This document shows, in pieces, positions 7,179-13,809 of a stretch of DNA of 21,357 bases. Both the position numbers and the translations under genes were made by a program. The stretch covers positions 1-21,357 of the forward strand of contig JBBQXW010000098.1 of NCBI GenBank assembly GCA_038209275.1, in the 5' to 3' direction. Source of the DNA: L227-5C sp038209275. Its GTDB lineage: Bacteria; Chloroflexota; Chloroflexia; Chloroheliales; Chloroheliaceae. The notes beneath the pieces are model-generated. The model was not told the DNA's origin. It made no database searches and worked only from the letters and a program-made list of their open reading frames with translations. Numbering within the stretch: the stretch's first letter is position 1; every line of letters starts with the position of its first letter.

Positions 7179-7769
7179 TTATTTCTTGCCGTAAGGACGC
7201 TGGAAAGGAAATTGGGTGGAGAAATCGAGCCAGCGCTTTTGCACCTCGACGTAATTCTCGACGGCTTGTTGCGCCCAATCGGTCAGGCTGTTGGTCGGCG
7301 AATTTTCTTTAATCCCCAGGCTGCTCTTTACGCTCTCCAAAAACTGGGCGTTTTGCCGGGCGGCAAAATCGAGCCAGCGACGGCGAGCTTCTACCAGCGC
7401 TTCGACCTGCTGCTGCGCGTAATCGGTCATGGTTTTGCGTTCTGCGGAAGATTCGTCTTCAGAGGGAGTTTCAGTCTCGTACTGAAAAAATCGGGCGCGC
7501 TGCTGGGTGGCGCTTTCCGTCCAGCGTCGTTGCGCCTCGACGAAACCTTCTACGCCCTGCCTGGCCCAGTCTGCCAGCGCCGGAGTTGGGGCGCTGCGAT
7601 AAAATTCGACCCCTTCGCGGATGGCCTTAAGGGTCAGCGCGTTCTGCTGCGAAGCCAGTTCAATCAACTTTTTCTCGGTCTCAATAAAATTTTCGACCAC
7701 TTTTCGCGTCCAGTCCGAATAAACATTCGATGCTACTGGAATATCATTCTCGTCAATTGGGTTAGACAT
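7179..7769 (-). CDS. phasin-like protein with four 48-residue amphipathic repeats
   Basis: A 196-residue soluble, charged, probably all-helical protein. Four repeats start at Asp19-Trp20, Asp67-Trp68, Asp116-Tyr117 and Asp164-Trp165, a period of 48-49 residues. The consensus is DWAxQxVExFVEAQxRWLDFAxQQNA. Linkers between repeats are variable and polar, and one is acidic (TPSEDESSAE, 101-110). The W, V, F and W positions would lie on one face of each helix. Phasins, which coat polyhydroxyalkanoate or lipid inclusions, are small helical proteins with similar aromatic-rich amphipathic helices. The neighbouring WS/DGAT, SDR and hydrolase genes support a granule or lipid-droplet surface role, but this is inference and I cannot name a family. 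There is an AAGGAT ribosome binding site before the ATG, and a strong promoter upstream. Confidence 0.85.
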   Translation of the reverse strand: MSNPIDENDIPVASNVYSDWTRKVVENFIETEKKLIELASQQNALTLKAIREGVEFYRSAPTPALADWARQGVEGFVEAQRRWTESATQQRARFFQYETETPSEDESSAERKTMTDYAQQQVEALVEARRRWLDFAARQNAQFLESVKSSLGIKENSPTNSLTDWAQQAVENYVEVQKRWLDFSTQFPFQRPYGKK

Positions 7770-7867
7770 ATTTTAATCCTTTTATTTCGCTCAACATTTC
7801 GATTTGCCACATTTTAGCAGAGCCAACGCAAGCTGGCAATAGGCAACGCTATTTGTTTTGTACATAA

Positions 7868-7900
7868 GTGTATTTTACACCTATCTATCAGGCATGTCAA
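7868..7900 (-). promoter_or_regulatory. strong predicted promoter of the phasin-like gene with overlapping dyad
   Basis: On the minus strand a consensus -35 TTGACA (7895-7900) is 17 bp from TAAAAT (-10, 7872-7877). The -10 box sits inside a 13-bp dyad, GTGTATTTTACAC (7868-7880), that could be a repressor site. The leader would be about 95 nt. High expression of this gene is expected, as for a structural coat protein. Confidence 0.65.
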
Positions 7901-7939
7901 TAGACTTTTGCAAATAGTTCAAAAACTCGTTATATTAAG

Positions 7940-8713
7940 TTAAATAGAAGTGCCGCCGTCCACTGCAATCACCTGCCCGGTGACGTAGCTGGACGCGGGA
8001 GCCGCCAGATACAGCGCAATTCCTTTTAGCTCTTCGACATCTCCGACCCGGCCCAACGCCGCCAGTTTTTGAAAAAGGGCTTCATTCGCCTCGATTGTGC
8101 CGGAAGCCATGCGGGTTGGAAACCATCCGGGCGCAATTGCATTCACCAAAATACCCCTGTCGCCCCATTCGCGGGCCAGCGAACGGGTGAAAGTAATCAG
8201 CGCCCCTTTGCTGGTGTTGTAGGCGATAGATTTGATAACACTTGGATCCATCGTCATCATGCCCAGCACCGAAGTGATATTGATGATACGTCCACCCTGC
8301 CCGCGCTCCATCATGTGTCGTCCGACCAGTTGCGTGAGCATAAAAATGCCGGTCATGTTTACGTCCATAATCTGCTGCCACTTGGCAATGGGGAGGTCTT
8401 CGGTTGCAGTATCCCAGGTTTGTCCGGCATTGTTAACCAAAATATCAATCTGTCCGAACTGGTCGAGGGTAGTCTTTACGGTGCGCTCTACATCGGCCTG
8501 CTCTGTCACGTTTGCGGTAATCGAGAGGCAATCGTAGCCTTTGCCCTTAAATTCCTCTTGCGTTGGTAGCAGCCACTGTTCGCGTCGCCCGGTAATCACC
8601 ACTTTTGCTCCGGCTTCGGCGTAGACCTCGGCAATCGCTTTGCCAATACCGCGTCCGCCGCCAGTGACAAGTGCTACTTTTCCGCTAATGTCAAACATTT
8701 CCTTAATATTCAT
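7940..8713 (-). CDS. SDR family NAD(P)-dependent oxidoreductase
   Basis: A 257-residue classical short-chain dehydrogenase/reductase. It has the cofactor motif TGGGRGIG (17-24), NNAG (94-97), catalytic Ser148, Tyr165 and Lys169 (YNTSK), and a C-terminal TGQVIAVDGG. It reduces or oxidises a carbonyl/alcohol using NAD(P)H. The sequence resembles the FabG, PhaB and gluconate 5-dehydrogenase group and cannot be assigned to one substrate. ITG-R-R at 40-44, after the second beta strand, suggests NADP(H) preference. The ATG at 8713 is preceded by a weak GAGAG site. A 170-bp gap with its own promoter separates it from the phasin-like gene. An acetoacetyl-CoA or ketoacyl reductase role would fit the lipid context, but this is inference. 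Confidence 0.92.
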   Translation of the reverse strand: MNIKEMFDISGKVALVTGGGRGIGKAIAEVYAEAGAKVVITGRREQWLLPTQEEFKGKGYDCLSITANVTEQADVERTVKTTLDQFGQIDILVNNAGQTWDTATEDLPIAKWQQIMDVNMTGIFMLTQLVGRHMMERGQGGRIINITSVLGMMTMDPSVIKSIAYNTSKGALITFTRSLAREWGDRGILVNAIAPGWFPTRMASGTIEANEALFQKLAALGRVGDVEELKGIALYLAAPASSYVTGQVIAVDGGTSI

Positions 8714-8725
8714 TGCTGGCTCTCA

Positions 8726-8755
8726 TTTATAGTACATTGGGTTTACGAATCTCAA
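8726..8755 (-). promoter_or_regulatory. predicted promoter of the SDR gene
   Basis: TTGAGA (-35, 8750-8755) and TATAAA (-10, 8726-8731) are 18 bp apart on the minus strand. The leader to the ATG at 8713 would be very short, which fits the weak ribosome binding site. Confidence 0.4.
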
Positions 8756-8841
8756 AAGCGTCGTCCGCATTTTAAGCATTGAAGAGTTACATTGTACTAC
8801 TAATTCCTGCTTTTCGGGATTTTTACCGTTTAGGAAATGTA

Positions 8842-9252
8842 TCAGGCATTCTCGGTTCGATGAATTCTGCCAACCAATCGAAACATTATTACAACAATCG
8901 CCAGTTCCACAACAAAGAAGGCCAGAGACACGAGCAAAGCGGTGACGCTCGCGCCATTAAGGAGCGAAATCACTATATCCTGAGCGTGAAACAGAAGCCG
9001 AATAATCATTACAATGGCAATGGATTCTGGTACTCCCACTAGCCCCACGATGATAAGGGCAATCGCAATCGCCATGTTGAGTGCGCTAAACTCGTAGGCC
9101 GCGTTCAGTACCGGGGTGGTGTTATCACTCAGGCCGGGGAAAATGCTGGTCGGAAAAAAATAGCCTAGCAAGCCAAAGGCAAGCGTGAGCAGGGCTTCAA
9201 GTCCGGTAAGAATCCGAACCCAAATTGGTACAAGTTTGGCACTGGTACTCAT
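8842..9252 (-). CDS. small four-helix membrane protein, unknown function
   Basis: A 136-residue hydrophobic protein with four predicted transmembrane segments at about residues 11-33, 57-74, 76-92 and 102-124. The first loop is polar (SDNTTP, 42-47) and the C-terminus is charged. The overall plan resembles small DoxX/DUF4345-type integral membrane proteins, but no diagnostic motif lets me assign one. The ATG at 9252 has an AAGGAG site about 8 nt upstream. It lies downstream of the TMEM175 gene on the same strand but has its own predicted promoter and a dyad in the leader, so it is probably regulated independently. No function should be inferred. Confidence 0.8.
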   Translation of the reverse strand: MSTSAKLVPIWVRILTGLEALLTLAFGLLGYFFPTSIFPGLSDNTTPVLNAAYEFSALNMAIAIALIIVGLVGVPESIAIVMIIRLLFHAQDIVISLLNGASVTALLVSLAFFVVELAIVVIMFRLVGRIHRTENA

Positions 9253-9274
9253 ATTAAAATCTCCTTAGTAGTCA

Positions 9275-9295
9275 TGACAACTGATTAGTTAGTCA
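9275..9295. promoter_or_regulatory. imperfect dyad in the leader of the membrane protein gene
   Basis: A 21-bp imperfect inverted repeat reads, on the minus strand, TGACTAACTAATCAGTTGTC and then A. The inner AACT/AGTT and outer TGAC/GTCA pair with a one-base offset. It lies just downstream of the predicted -10 box and could be a repressor site. It is similar in base content to the hydrolase operator but not identical. Confidence 0.3.
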
Positions 9296-9300
9296 TTGCC

Positions 9301-9330
9301 TATATAAATTTTTTTGTAATGTGTTATCAA
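9301..9330 (-). promoter_or_regulatory. predicted promoter of the membrane protein gene
   Basis: TTGATA (-35, 9325-9330) and TATATA (-10, 9301-9306) are 18 bp apart on the minus strand. The spacer is A/T-rich. Confidence 0.4.
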
Positions 9331-9332
9331 AC

Positions 9333-9352
9333 TACGAATGCTGTCATTCGTA
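9333..9352. other. hairpin between TMEM175 and membrane protein genes
   Basis: TACGAATG (9333-9340) and CATTCGTA (9345-9352) form a perfect 8-bp stem with a 4-nt loop. It lies 7 bp past the TMEM175 stop codon and just upstream of the next -35 box. No U-run follows directly, so it may be a weak terminator or a protein-binding dyad. Confidence 0.45.
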
Positions 9353-9359
9353 ATTGAGC

Positions 9360-9965
9360 TTATTCCTGCGTCGGATTAGCCAGTAAATCTGGCACCACAA
9401 AGAGAAACGGTAAAACAGTAATTATGACCAGTGTAATCGGCACCCATACAAATGCCAGCCCCGCAGCGCCCAGATTAATGAGCGTAAACATCCTATCCTG
9501 GCGCATCCGTTTCTTTTTTTGCTCCATCGTCAATACATTTGGGGCCAGTTTGGTATCCACAAAGGCATGTTTCCAGAATGCACCCAAAGTGATTGATGAC
9601 AGCGCCATATTCAACGGAAAAAGCGCCACTACAAACGGGTTGCCGGGGTAATCACCCACAAAAGCCGTCAAAAAGGGAAAGAGACAGGCAAAGAAGAGTA
9701 GAGCGATATTCAGCCAGAGCAATTTCGAGTCTACCTTTTCGATTTGATGGACGATATGGTGGTGGTTGACCCAGAAAATCGCAATAATGAAAAAACTAAA
9801 AATGAAACTCAACAGCTTCGGGACAATTTTGCGCATTGCGCTCAAAAATACATCCCAGGTATTGTTTTCAAGAGCTGGCACACGTAACTCAAGCACCAAA
9901 ATAGTCAGGATAATGGCAAACATGCCATCGCTGAAGGCTTCCAGGCGATTCTTACTGGTCAGCAT
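9360..9965 (-). CDS. TMEM175 family potassium channel (DUF1211)
   Basis: A 201-residue membrane protein of the bacterial TMEM175 family, which forms tetrameric K+-permeable channels. The family signature RLEAFSDGMFAIILTILVLE begins at Arg7, with FSDG at 11-14. WVNHHH (65-70) and LFFACLFPF (90-98) are also typical. About six hydrophobic helices are visible, matching the six-helix bacterial subunit. A charged loop (MEQKKKRMRQDR, 147-158) precedes the last pair. The ATG at 9965 has an AGGAGG site about 6 nt upstream. A consensus promoter whose -10 lies in a 46-bp perfect palindrome controls it, which implies tight regulation. The family name is secure; the physiological role here is unknown. Confidence 0.92.
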   Translation of the reverse strand: MLTSKNRLEAFSDGMFAIILTILVLELRVPALENNTWDVFLSAMRKIVPKLLSFIFSFFIIAIFWVNHHHIVHQIEKVDSKLLWLNIALLFFACLFPFLTAFVGDYPGNPFVVALFPLNMALSSITLGAFWKHAFVDTKLAPNVLTMEQKKKRMRQDRMFTLINLGAAGLAFVWVPITLVIITVLPFLFVVPDLLANPTQE

Positions 9966-9982
9966 TGAACCCTCCTAATAGC

Positions 9983-10028
9983 ATAGAATAGAGTTATATG
10001 TGTGCGCACACATATAACTCTATTCTAT
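9983..10028. promoter_or_regulatory. 46-bp perfect palindrome, likely operator of the TMEM175 gene
   Basis: Every base from 9983 to 10028 pairs with its mirror base, with no loop. The centre is GTGTGCGCACAC and the outer arms read ATAGAATAGAGTTATAT. It overlaps the -10 box and the predicted transcription start. A second TGCGCA (10033-10038) lies exactly 30 bp from the central TGCGCA (10003-10008), about three helical turns. It is probably a dimer or multimer repressor site. In RNA the transcribed part would form a hairpin just upstream of the ribosome binding site. Confidence 0.75.
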
Positions 10029-10050
10029 AGGGTGCGCAGACCTTTGTCAA
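10022..10050 (-). promoter_or_regulatory. consensus promoter of the TMEM175 gene
   Basis: A perfect -35 TTGACA (10045-10050) and TAGAAT (-10, 10022-10027) are separated by 17 bp on the minus strand. The -10 lies inside one arm of the palindrome. Confidence 0.65.
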
Positions 10051-10349
10051 GTGTAAAAAAGGCTTTTATTAAATAGGAGTTGTTAACACAGTCATTTGTA
10101 AGGTGTTGAACTTAAACGATTTTTTGATGTACATGCTAAAATTAGCTGTATTAATCCAGGCCACTTCGAGGCTAATTCTGTTCGTTGATTCAAGACTTTC
10201 TTTAGTGCTTTTCATTAGCGACTAAAAATATCCAGGCTGGCCCGAATTGTGATAATATAGCGTAAGGATGGTGAAGAAGTGGTAAATTTTTTGAGAGTGC
10301 GGAAGTTTGAAACCTGATTCGAGAAATGAAGAAGAGACAGGAAGAGAAA
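10029..10349. other. divergent intergenic region between TMEM175 and malQ
   Basis: About 320 bp with no gene that I can support. On the minus side it holds the TMEM175 -35 box. On the plus side a possible extended -10 promoter for malQ reads TG (10248-10249), one base, then GATAAT (10251-10256). There is no good -35 box, which would fit an extended -10 type. I see no riboswitch or repeat in 10060-10240. Confidence 0.4.
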
Positions 10350-11912
10350 ATGAAATTTGCGAGAGCAAGCGGCATCCTATTGCAACCGACCTCGTTTCCG
10401 GGGCGCTATGGGATTGGCGATTTGGGTGAACAGGCTTACCGATTTGTAGATTTTCTGGCGGCAACAGGCCAGACTTTGTGGCAAATTATGCCGCTTGGAC
10501 CGACTGGGTACGGCGACTCGCCTTACGCCAGCTTTTCGGCCTTTGCGGGCAATCCGATGCTCATCAGTCCCGATTTGCTGGCAGCCGACGGCTATTTAAC
10601 CAGCGAAGAATTAGCTGAAGTACCCGAATTTCCGGCAGACCGGGTGGATTTTGGCCCGGTAATTGAATACAAAAAGGCGCTGCTGCTTGGCTCTTTTGTC
10701 CATTTTGAAGCGGTTGCTACTTCAGAAGAACTAACTAATTTTGCCGCTTTCAGTGAGGCCAATCGCGAATGGCTCGATGATTTCGCTTTGTTTATGGCCC
10801 TGAAAGAGCATCACGGCGGAGCGGTCTGGAATACCTGGGAGAAGGGCTTGGCCCAGCACCAGCCCGAAGCATTGGCAGAGTGGCGGGCGAAACTGGCCCG
10901 CGAGGTGCGCTACCAATCCTATTTGCAGTATCAGTTTTATCGCCAGTGGTCGTCGGTGCGGCAATACGCCAATCAGCAGGGCGTAAAGTTGGTCGGCGAT
11001 ATTCCAATTTTTGTGGCCTACGATAGCGCCGATGCCTGGTCGCACCCGGAGCTTTTTTATCTGGATGAAGATTCTAATCCAGCTTTTGTGGCGGGTGTGC
11101 CGCCCGACTATTTCAGTTCTACCGGGCAACTCTGGGGCAACCCGCTTTATAAGTGGGACGTGTTTGCGGCGCAAGATTATAAATGGTGGGTTGACCGTTT
11201 TCGCCACACTTTTACCCAGGTGGATATTGTGCGGATAGACCACTTTCGCGGCTTCGAGTCGTACTGGTCGGTGCCAGCCGGAGAAGAAACCGCTATCAAC
11301 GGCAAGTGGATTAAAGGGCCGGGCGCGAGTTTGTTTGAGGCCGTTCAAAAGCAACTGGGCGAACTGCCGATTATCGCCGAAGATTTGGGGTTGCTTACGC
11401 CGGAAGTGGCGGCGTTGCGCGACAAATTTCATTTCCCCGGCATGAAGATTTTGCAGTTCGCCTTCGGCGGCGATTCGAGTGAAGAGTACTTGCCCCACAA
11501 TTTCGAGCGGAATTGGGTGGTTTATACCGGTAGCCACGACAATGATACTACTCGCGGCTGGTTTGAAAATGCCCAGGAATACGAGCGTGTTAATGCTCAA
11601 CTTTATCTGGGGCGGGATGGTAGCGATTTTAGCTGGGATTTAATTCGGCTGGTCTTTAGTTCGGTGGCGGATCTGGCAATTGTACCGCTTCAGGATGTGC
11701 TAAACCTGGGGTCGGAAGCGCGCATGAACACTCCTGGCCGTCCTTCCGGCAACTGGGGCTGGCGCTACTGGCACGGCGCGCTGGACGACTCGCTCCGAGA
11801 CCGTCTGGCAACGCTGACTCGGCTCTACTCGCGCAACCCAATCGAGATGACCCGGATTTATGCCGCCCGCGACGAGGCCATGCGTAGAGAGTTCGAGAAA
11901 AAAGGTCTTTAG
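10350..11912 (+). CDS. malQ: 4-alpha-glucanotransferase (amylomaltase, GH77)
   Basis: A 520-residue GH77 enzyme that transfers alpha-1,4-glucan segments between maltodextrins or glycogen chains, releasing glucose. Motifs are in the expected order: GILLQPTSFPGRYGIGDLG (8-26), IPIFVAYDSADAW (218-230), GVPPDYFSSTGQLWGNPLY (249-267), VRIDHFRG (294-301, nucleophile Asp297), IIAEDLG (341-347, acid/base Glu344) and GSHDND (394-399, Asp397). The catalytic spacing matches the well-studied Thermus-type amylomaltases. I chose the ATG at 10350 because AGGAAGAG precedes it and because the family normally starts MKF.RASGI; an ATG at 10326 adds eight residues without homology. It heads a three-gene plus-strand cluster. 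The enzyme is cytoplasmic and acts in glycogen or maltodextrin turnover. Confidence 0.96.
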   Translation: MKFARASGILLQPTSFPGRYGIGDLGEQAYRFVDFLAATGQTLWQIMPLGPTGYGDSPYASFSAFAGNPMLISPDLLAADGYLTSEELAEVPEFPADRVDFGPVIEYKKALLLGSFVHFEAVATSEELTNFAAFSEANREWLDDFALFMALKEHHGGAVWNTWEKGLAQHQPEALAEWRAKLAREVRYQSYLQYQFYRQWSSVRQYANQQGVKLVGDIPIFVAYDSADAWSHPELFYLDEDSNPAFVAGVPPDYFSSTGQLWGNPLYKWDVFAAQDYKWWVDRFRHTFTQVDIVRIDHFRGFESYWSVPAGEETAINGKWIKGPGASLFEAVQKQLGELPIIAEDLGLLTPEVAALRDKFHFPGMKILQFAFGGDSSEEYLPHNFERNWVVYTGSHDNDTTRGWFENAQEYERVNAQLYLGRDGSDFSWDLIRLVFSSVADLAIVPLQDVLNLGSEARMNTPGRPSGNWGWRYWHGALDDSLRDRLATLTRLYSRNPIEMTRIYAARDEAMRREFEKKGL

Positions 11913-11913
11913 G

Positions 11914-12504
11914 GTGATTTTCCCGGCGAAAGTGTCAGAAGTTGCTCAAATAATGGCCCGATTCGCGTCGCCCTGGTTAATTGGTGGCGGTTGGGCCATA
12001 GATTTATTTTTGGGTCACGAAACCAGAGCGCACCAGGATATTGAAATCGTGATTTTCAGGCCAGACCAGCAAGCCTTGCGCCTATACCTGGCGGGCTGGC
12101 AATTCCAAAAGATTATTCCCCGGCCTGAAGGTGGCCTAAAACAAGTCTGGGCCGAGGATGAATGGCTCGAATTGCCCACACACGAGGCTTACGCCGAACG
12201 TTCGGGCAGCGCGCCATTTGTACTGGAAATTCTGCTGAACGAACGCTCGGCAGCAGATTGGAAATTCCGCCGAAATTTAGCGATTACCCGCCCTCTATCG
12301 AAAGTAAGCCTGGTTTCGCCAGAGGGCGTGCCGTTTCTCTCCCCCGAAATTGCTCTGCTTTACAAAGCCAAAAACCCTAGAGCTAAAGATGAGCAAGATT
12401 TCGAGAACACTCTACCCCAACTAAACCACGAGCAACGCGCCTGGCTGCATCAGGCCATCGAAATCTGCCATCCCGACCATGCTTGGCTTGCGAAATTGAG
12501 TTAG
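11914..12504 (+). CDS. nucleotidyltransferase, ANT(2'')-like fold
   Basis: A 196-residue nucleotidyltransferase-fold protein resembling the aminoglycoside 2''-adenylyltransferase group. It has WLIGGGWAIDLFLGHETRAH (21-40) followed by QDIEIVIF (41-48). In the resistance enzyme the catalytic pair is DxD (DIDL); here the second Asp is replaced by Glu44 (Asp42-Ile-Glu44), as in many uncharacterised environmental homologues. Antibiotic resistance should therefore not be assumed. The C-terminal segment SPEIALLYKAKNPRAKDEQDF (154-174) is typical of the same homologues. The GTG at 11914 begins one base after the malQ stop, so translational coupling is likely. A longer frame from 11860 would overlap malQ and is less likely. 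The substrate is unknown. Confidence 0.85.
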   Translation: MIFPAKVSEVAQIMARFASPWLIGGGWAIDLFLGHETRAHQDIEIVIFRPDQQALRLYLAGWQFQKIIPRPEGGLKQVWAEDEWLELPTHEAYAERSGSAPFVLEILLNERSAADWKFRRNLAITRPLSKVSLVSPEGVPFLSPEIALLYKAKNPRAKDEQDFENTLPQLNHEQRAWLHQAIEICHPDHAWLAKLS

Positions 12505-12528
12505 CATTTATCTCACGAGGAGGTAGCA

Positions 12529-12924
12529 GTGGAGAATTATGGTCTGCACAATTTCATTCGAGAAATAGAGCTTTACTGTTACACCACTGCTATTGTTACT
12601 TTCGTTACGATGGACGGCAAAGAGTTGATGCTGGATTTGCAGCGCAAGGGCGATAAGGTAAAGTATGGCTACCAGCGCCACGCTAAAGAGCAATTTATGG
12701 CGCGGCTGCTGCAAGGTGGCTCGTTAATTTTGCGCTCCTTTACCGAAGAACGCGATGCCGAAAGCCAGTTGCCGATCAAAGAGCTACGCGGCTATGTCGT
12801 TACTGCTCAAGACCAGGATTTATCCTTCGTGCGTCTGCTCCCCGACGACCTGTTCTGGGCCAGCAACACCGATGCTATTACTGGCGAAAAGCTGCCGCCG
12901 CAACGAGCCGTGCGCTATTGCTAG
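12529..12924 (+). CDS. hypothetical protein, 131 residues
   Basis: I do not recognise this family. The GTG start at 12529 is preceded by a strong GAGGAGG site and lies 24 bp after the nucleotidyltransferase stop, so it is very probably the third gene of the malQ cluster. The protein is soluble with mixed alpha/beta character: beta-rich segments (AIVTFVTMDGKELMLDL, 21-37), a basic stretch (KGDKVKYGYQRHAKEQ, 40-55), and hydrophobic strands around SLILRSF and LRGYVVTAQ. It has no signal peptide, membrane helix or metal motif. It could be a small RNA- or protein-binding domain, but nothing allows a function to be stated. Confidence 0.75.
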   Translation: MENYGLHNFIREIELYCYTTAIVTFVTMDGKELMLDLQRKGDKVKYGYQRHAKEQFMARLLQGGSLILRSFTEERDAESQLPIKELRGYVVTAQDQDLSFVRLLPDDLFWASNTDAITGEKLPPQRAVRYC

Positions 12925-13004
12925 AGTTGATTTACTCAAATCTTTCCCTGCATTTAGAGCCTTGATTCCTTTATTAAAATCATTCAGAAATCGAAACTTT
13001 TCTT

Positions 13005-13673
13005 TTACTTCTTGCGTTTTGTCCGATTAATTGGTGGGCGGGTGGTTTTTGGAAGGGGTGCAACAGGCGCGATAGACTGGGATTGGCGGGTGCGTTTGTT
13101 CAGGACGGGTACTTGCTCAAATTTGATTTGCGGCATCGGCAATACCTCGGCGGCGATTTCGTTGAACAAATCGAGCATGGTTTCCATGCGGGCGGCGGTC
13201 ATGGCGGTGACAATCAGGGTGTCGTTGTTCTTTAGCTCAAGGTCAGCATAGCAGAGCGTACCGAGTTCGTCCTGGGTCGGCGGGTCGCCCCAATAGAGCC
13301 AGAAAGTATCCTGTGGCTCGGCTACGGTGCAATACAAGCGTTTGTCCGCCATTAATCTTTCGCGTAGCACTGCGCCATCTACCGGGTGATAGGTCGCGAT
13401 TTGCGGCGCAATCAGGCTAAAGCTACCATCGGGGTTAGGCGCAATCGGATGCCAGACCGGGCGCACCCGGCAACACTCCCGATAAGTTTTGCCACTACCG
13501 CACAAACATGGCGCATTTACTTCTGCTGCAATGTAGCGCGTGATAGCGCGCTTCTGGCCCGGTCGTTGCGGGTCAGGGTCGGTTGGCTTTGGTTCCCAGT
13601 GCATCGTCAGGTTCAAGTAACCCTTGTTCGGATCAATCTCGCTCGAAACACGCGGTGGCAATGACGCGGACAT
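13005..13673 (-). CDS. SEC-C motif protein
   Basis: A 222-residue soluble protein with a SEC-C zinc-binding motif, APCLCGSGKTYRECC (54-68; Cys56, Cys58, Cys67 and Cys68). SEC-C knuckles are known from the C-terminus of SecA, where they bind zinc and SecB or ribosomes, and from many other proteins. Here the knuckle is near the N-terminus and is followed by an uncharacterised alpha/beta region (70-190) and a very basic, proline-rich tail ending RTKRKK. The tail suggests nucleic acid or ribosome contact, which is inference. The ATG at 13673 has AAGGAGG 5 nt upstream. It lies downstream of smc, separated by a composite repeat, and is convergent with the malQ cluster. I saw no clear terminator in 12925-13004. 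Confidence 0.88.
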   Translation of the reverse strand: MSASLPPRVSSEIDPNKGYLNLTMHWEPKPTDPDPQRPGQKRAITRYIAAEVNAPCLCGSGKTYRECCRVRPVWHPIAPNPDGSFSLIAPQIATYHPVDGAVLRERLMADKRLYCTVAEPQDTFWLYWGDPPTQDELGTLCYADLELKNNDTLIVTAMTAARMETMLDLFNEIAAEVLPMPQIKFEQVPVLNKRTRQSQSIAPVAPLPKTTRPPINRTKRKK

Positions 13674-13690
13674 CCTTCCTCCTTAAAGAG

Positions 13691-13809
13691 TTTCAAGTTT
13701 CTAGTTCCAAGTTTCAAGTGTTAAATCAGGAACACAGATGAACACAGATTAGCACAGAGATTTGATTAACTTGAAACTTGAAACCAGAAACTAGAAACTA
13801 GAAACTTTC
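13691..13809. repeat. composite heptamer-decamer-heptamer element downstream of smc
   Basis: Four heptamers (TTTCAAG, TTTCTAG, TTCCAAG, TTTCAAG; 13691-13718) are followed by three decamers (AACACAGATG, AACACAGATT, AGCACAGAGA; 13731-13760). Six inverted heptamers of the same family (AACTTGA, AACTTGA, AACCAGA, AACTAGA, AACTAGA, AACTTTC; 13768-13809) complete it. The flanks can pair to form a large hairpin with the decamers in the loop. The right flank encodes the last residues (VSSF) and the TAG stop of smc. Confidence 0.85.

Noticed and set aside
10731..11600. Long open frame (289 codons) antisense to malQ
   Set aside because: It lies wholly within the well-supported malQ gene, has no family features and no ribosome binding site; it is a by-product of codon bias.
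11914..12504. Aminoglycoside resistance gene call
   Set aside because: The fold and first motif match, but the second catalytic Asp is Glu and the context is glucan metabolism; resistance is not supported.
13691..13809. Short tandem repeats considered as a CRISPR array
   Set aside because: Units are 7 and 10 bp, contiguous and without unique spacers, and no cas gene is nearby.
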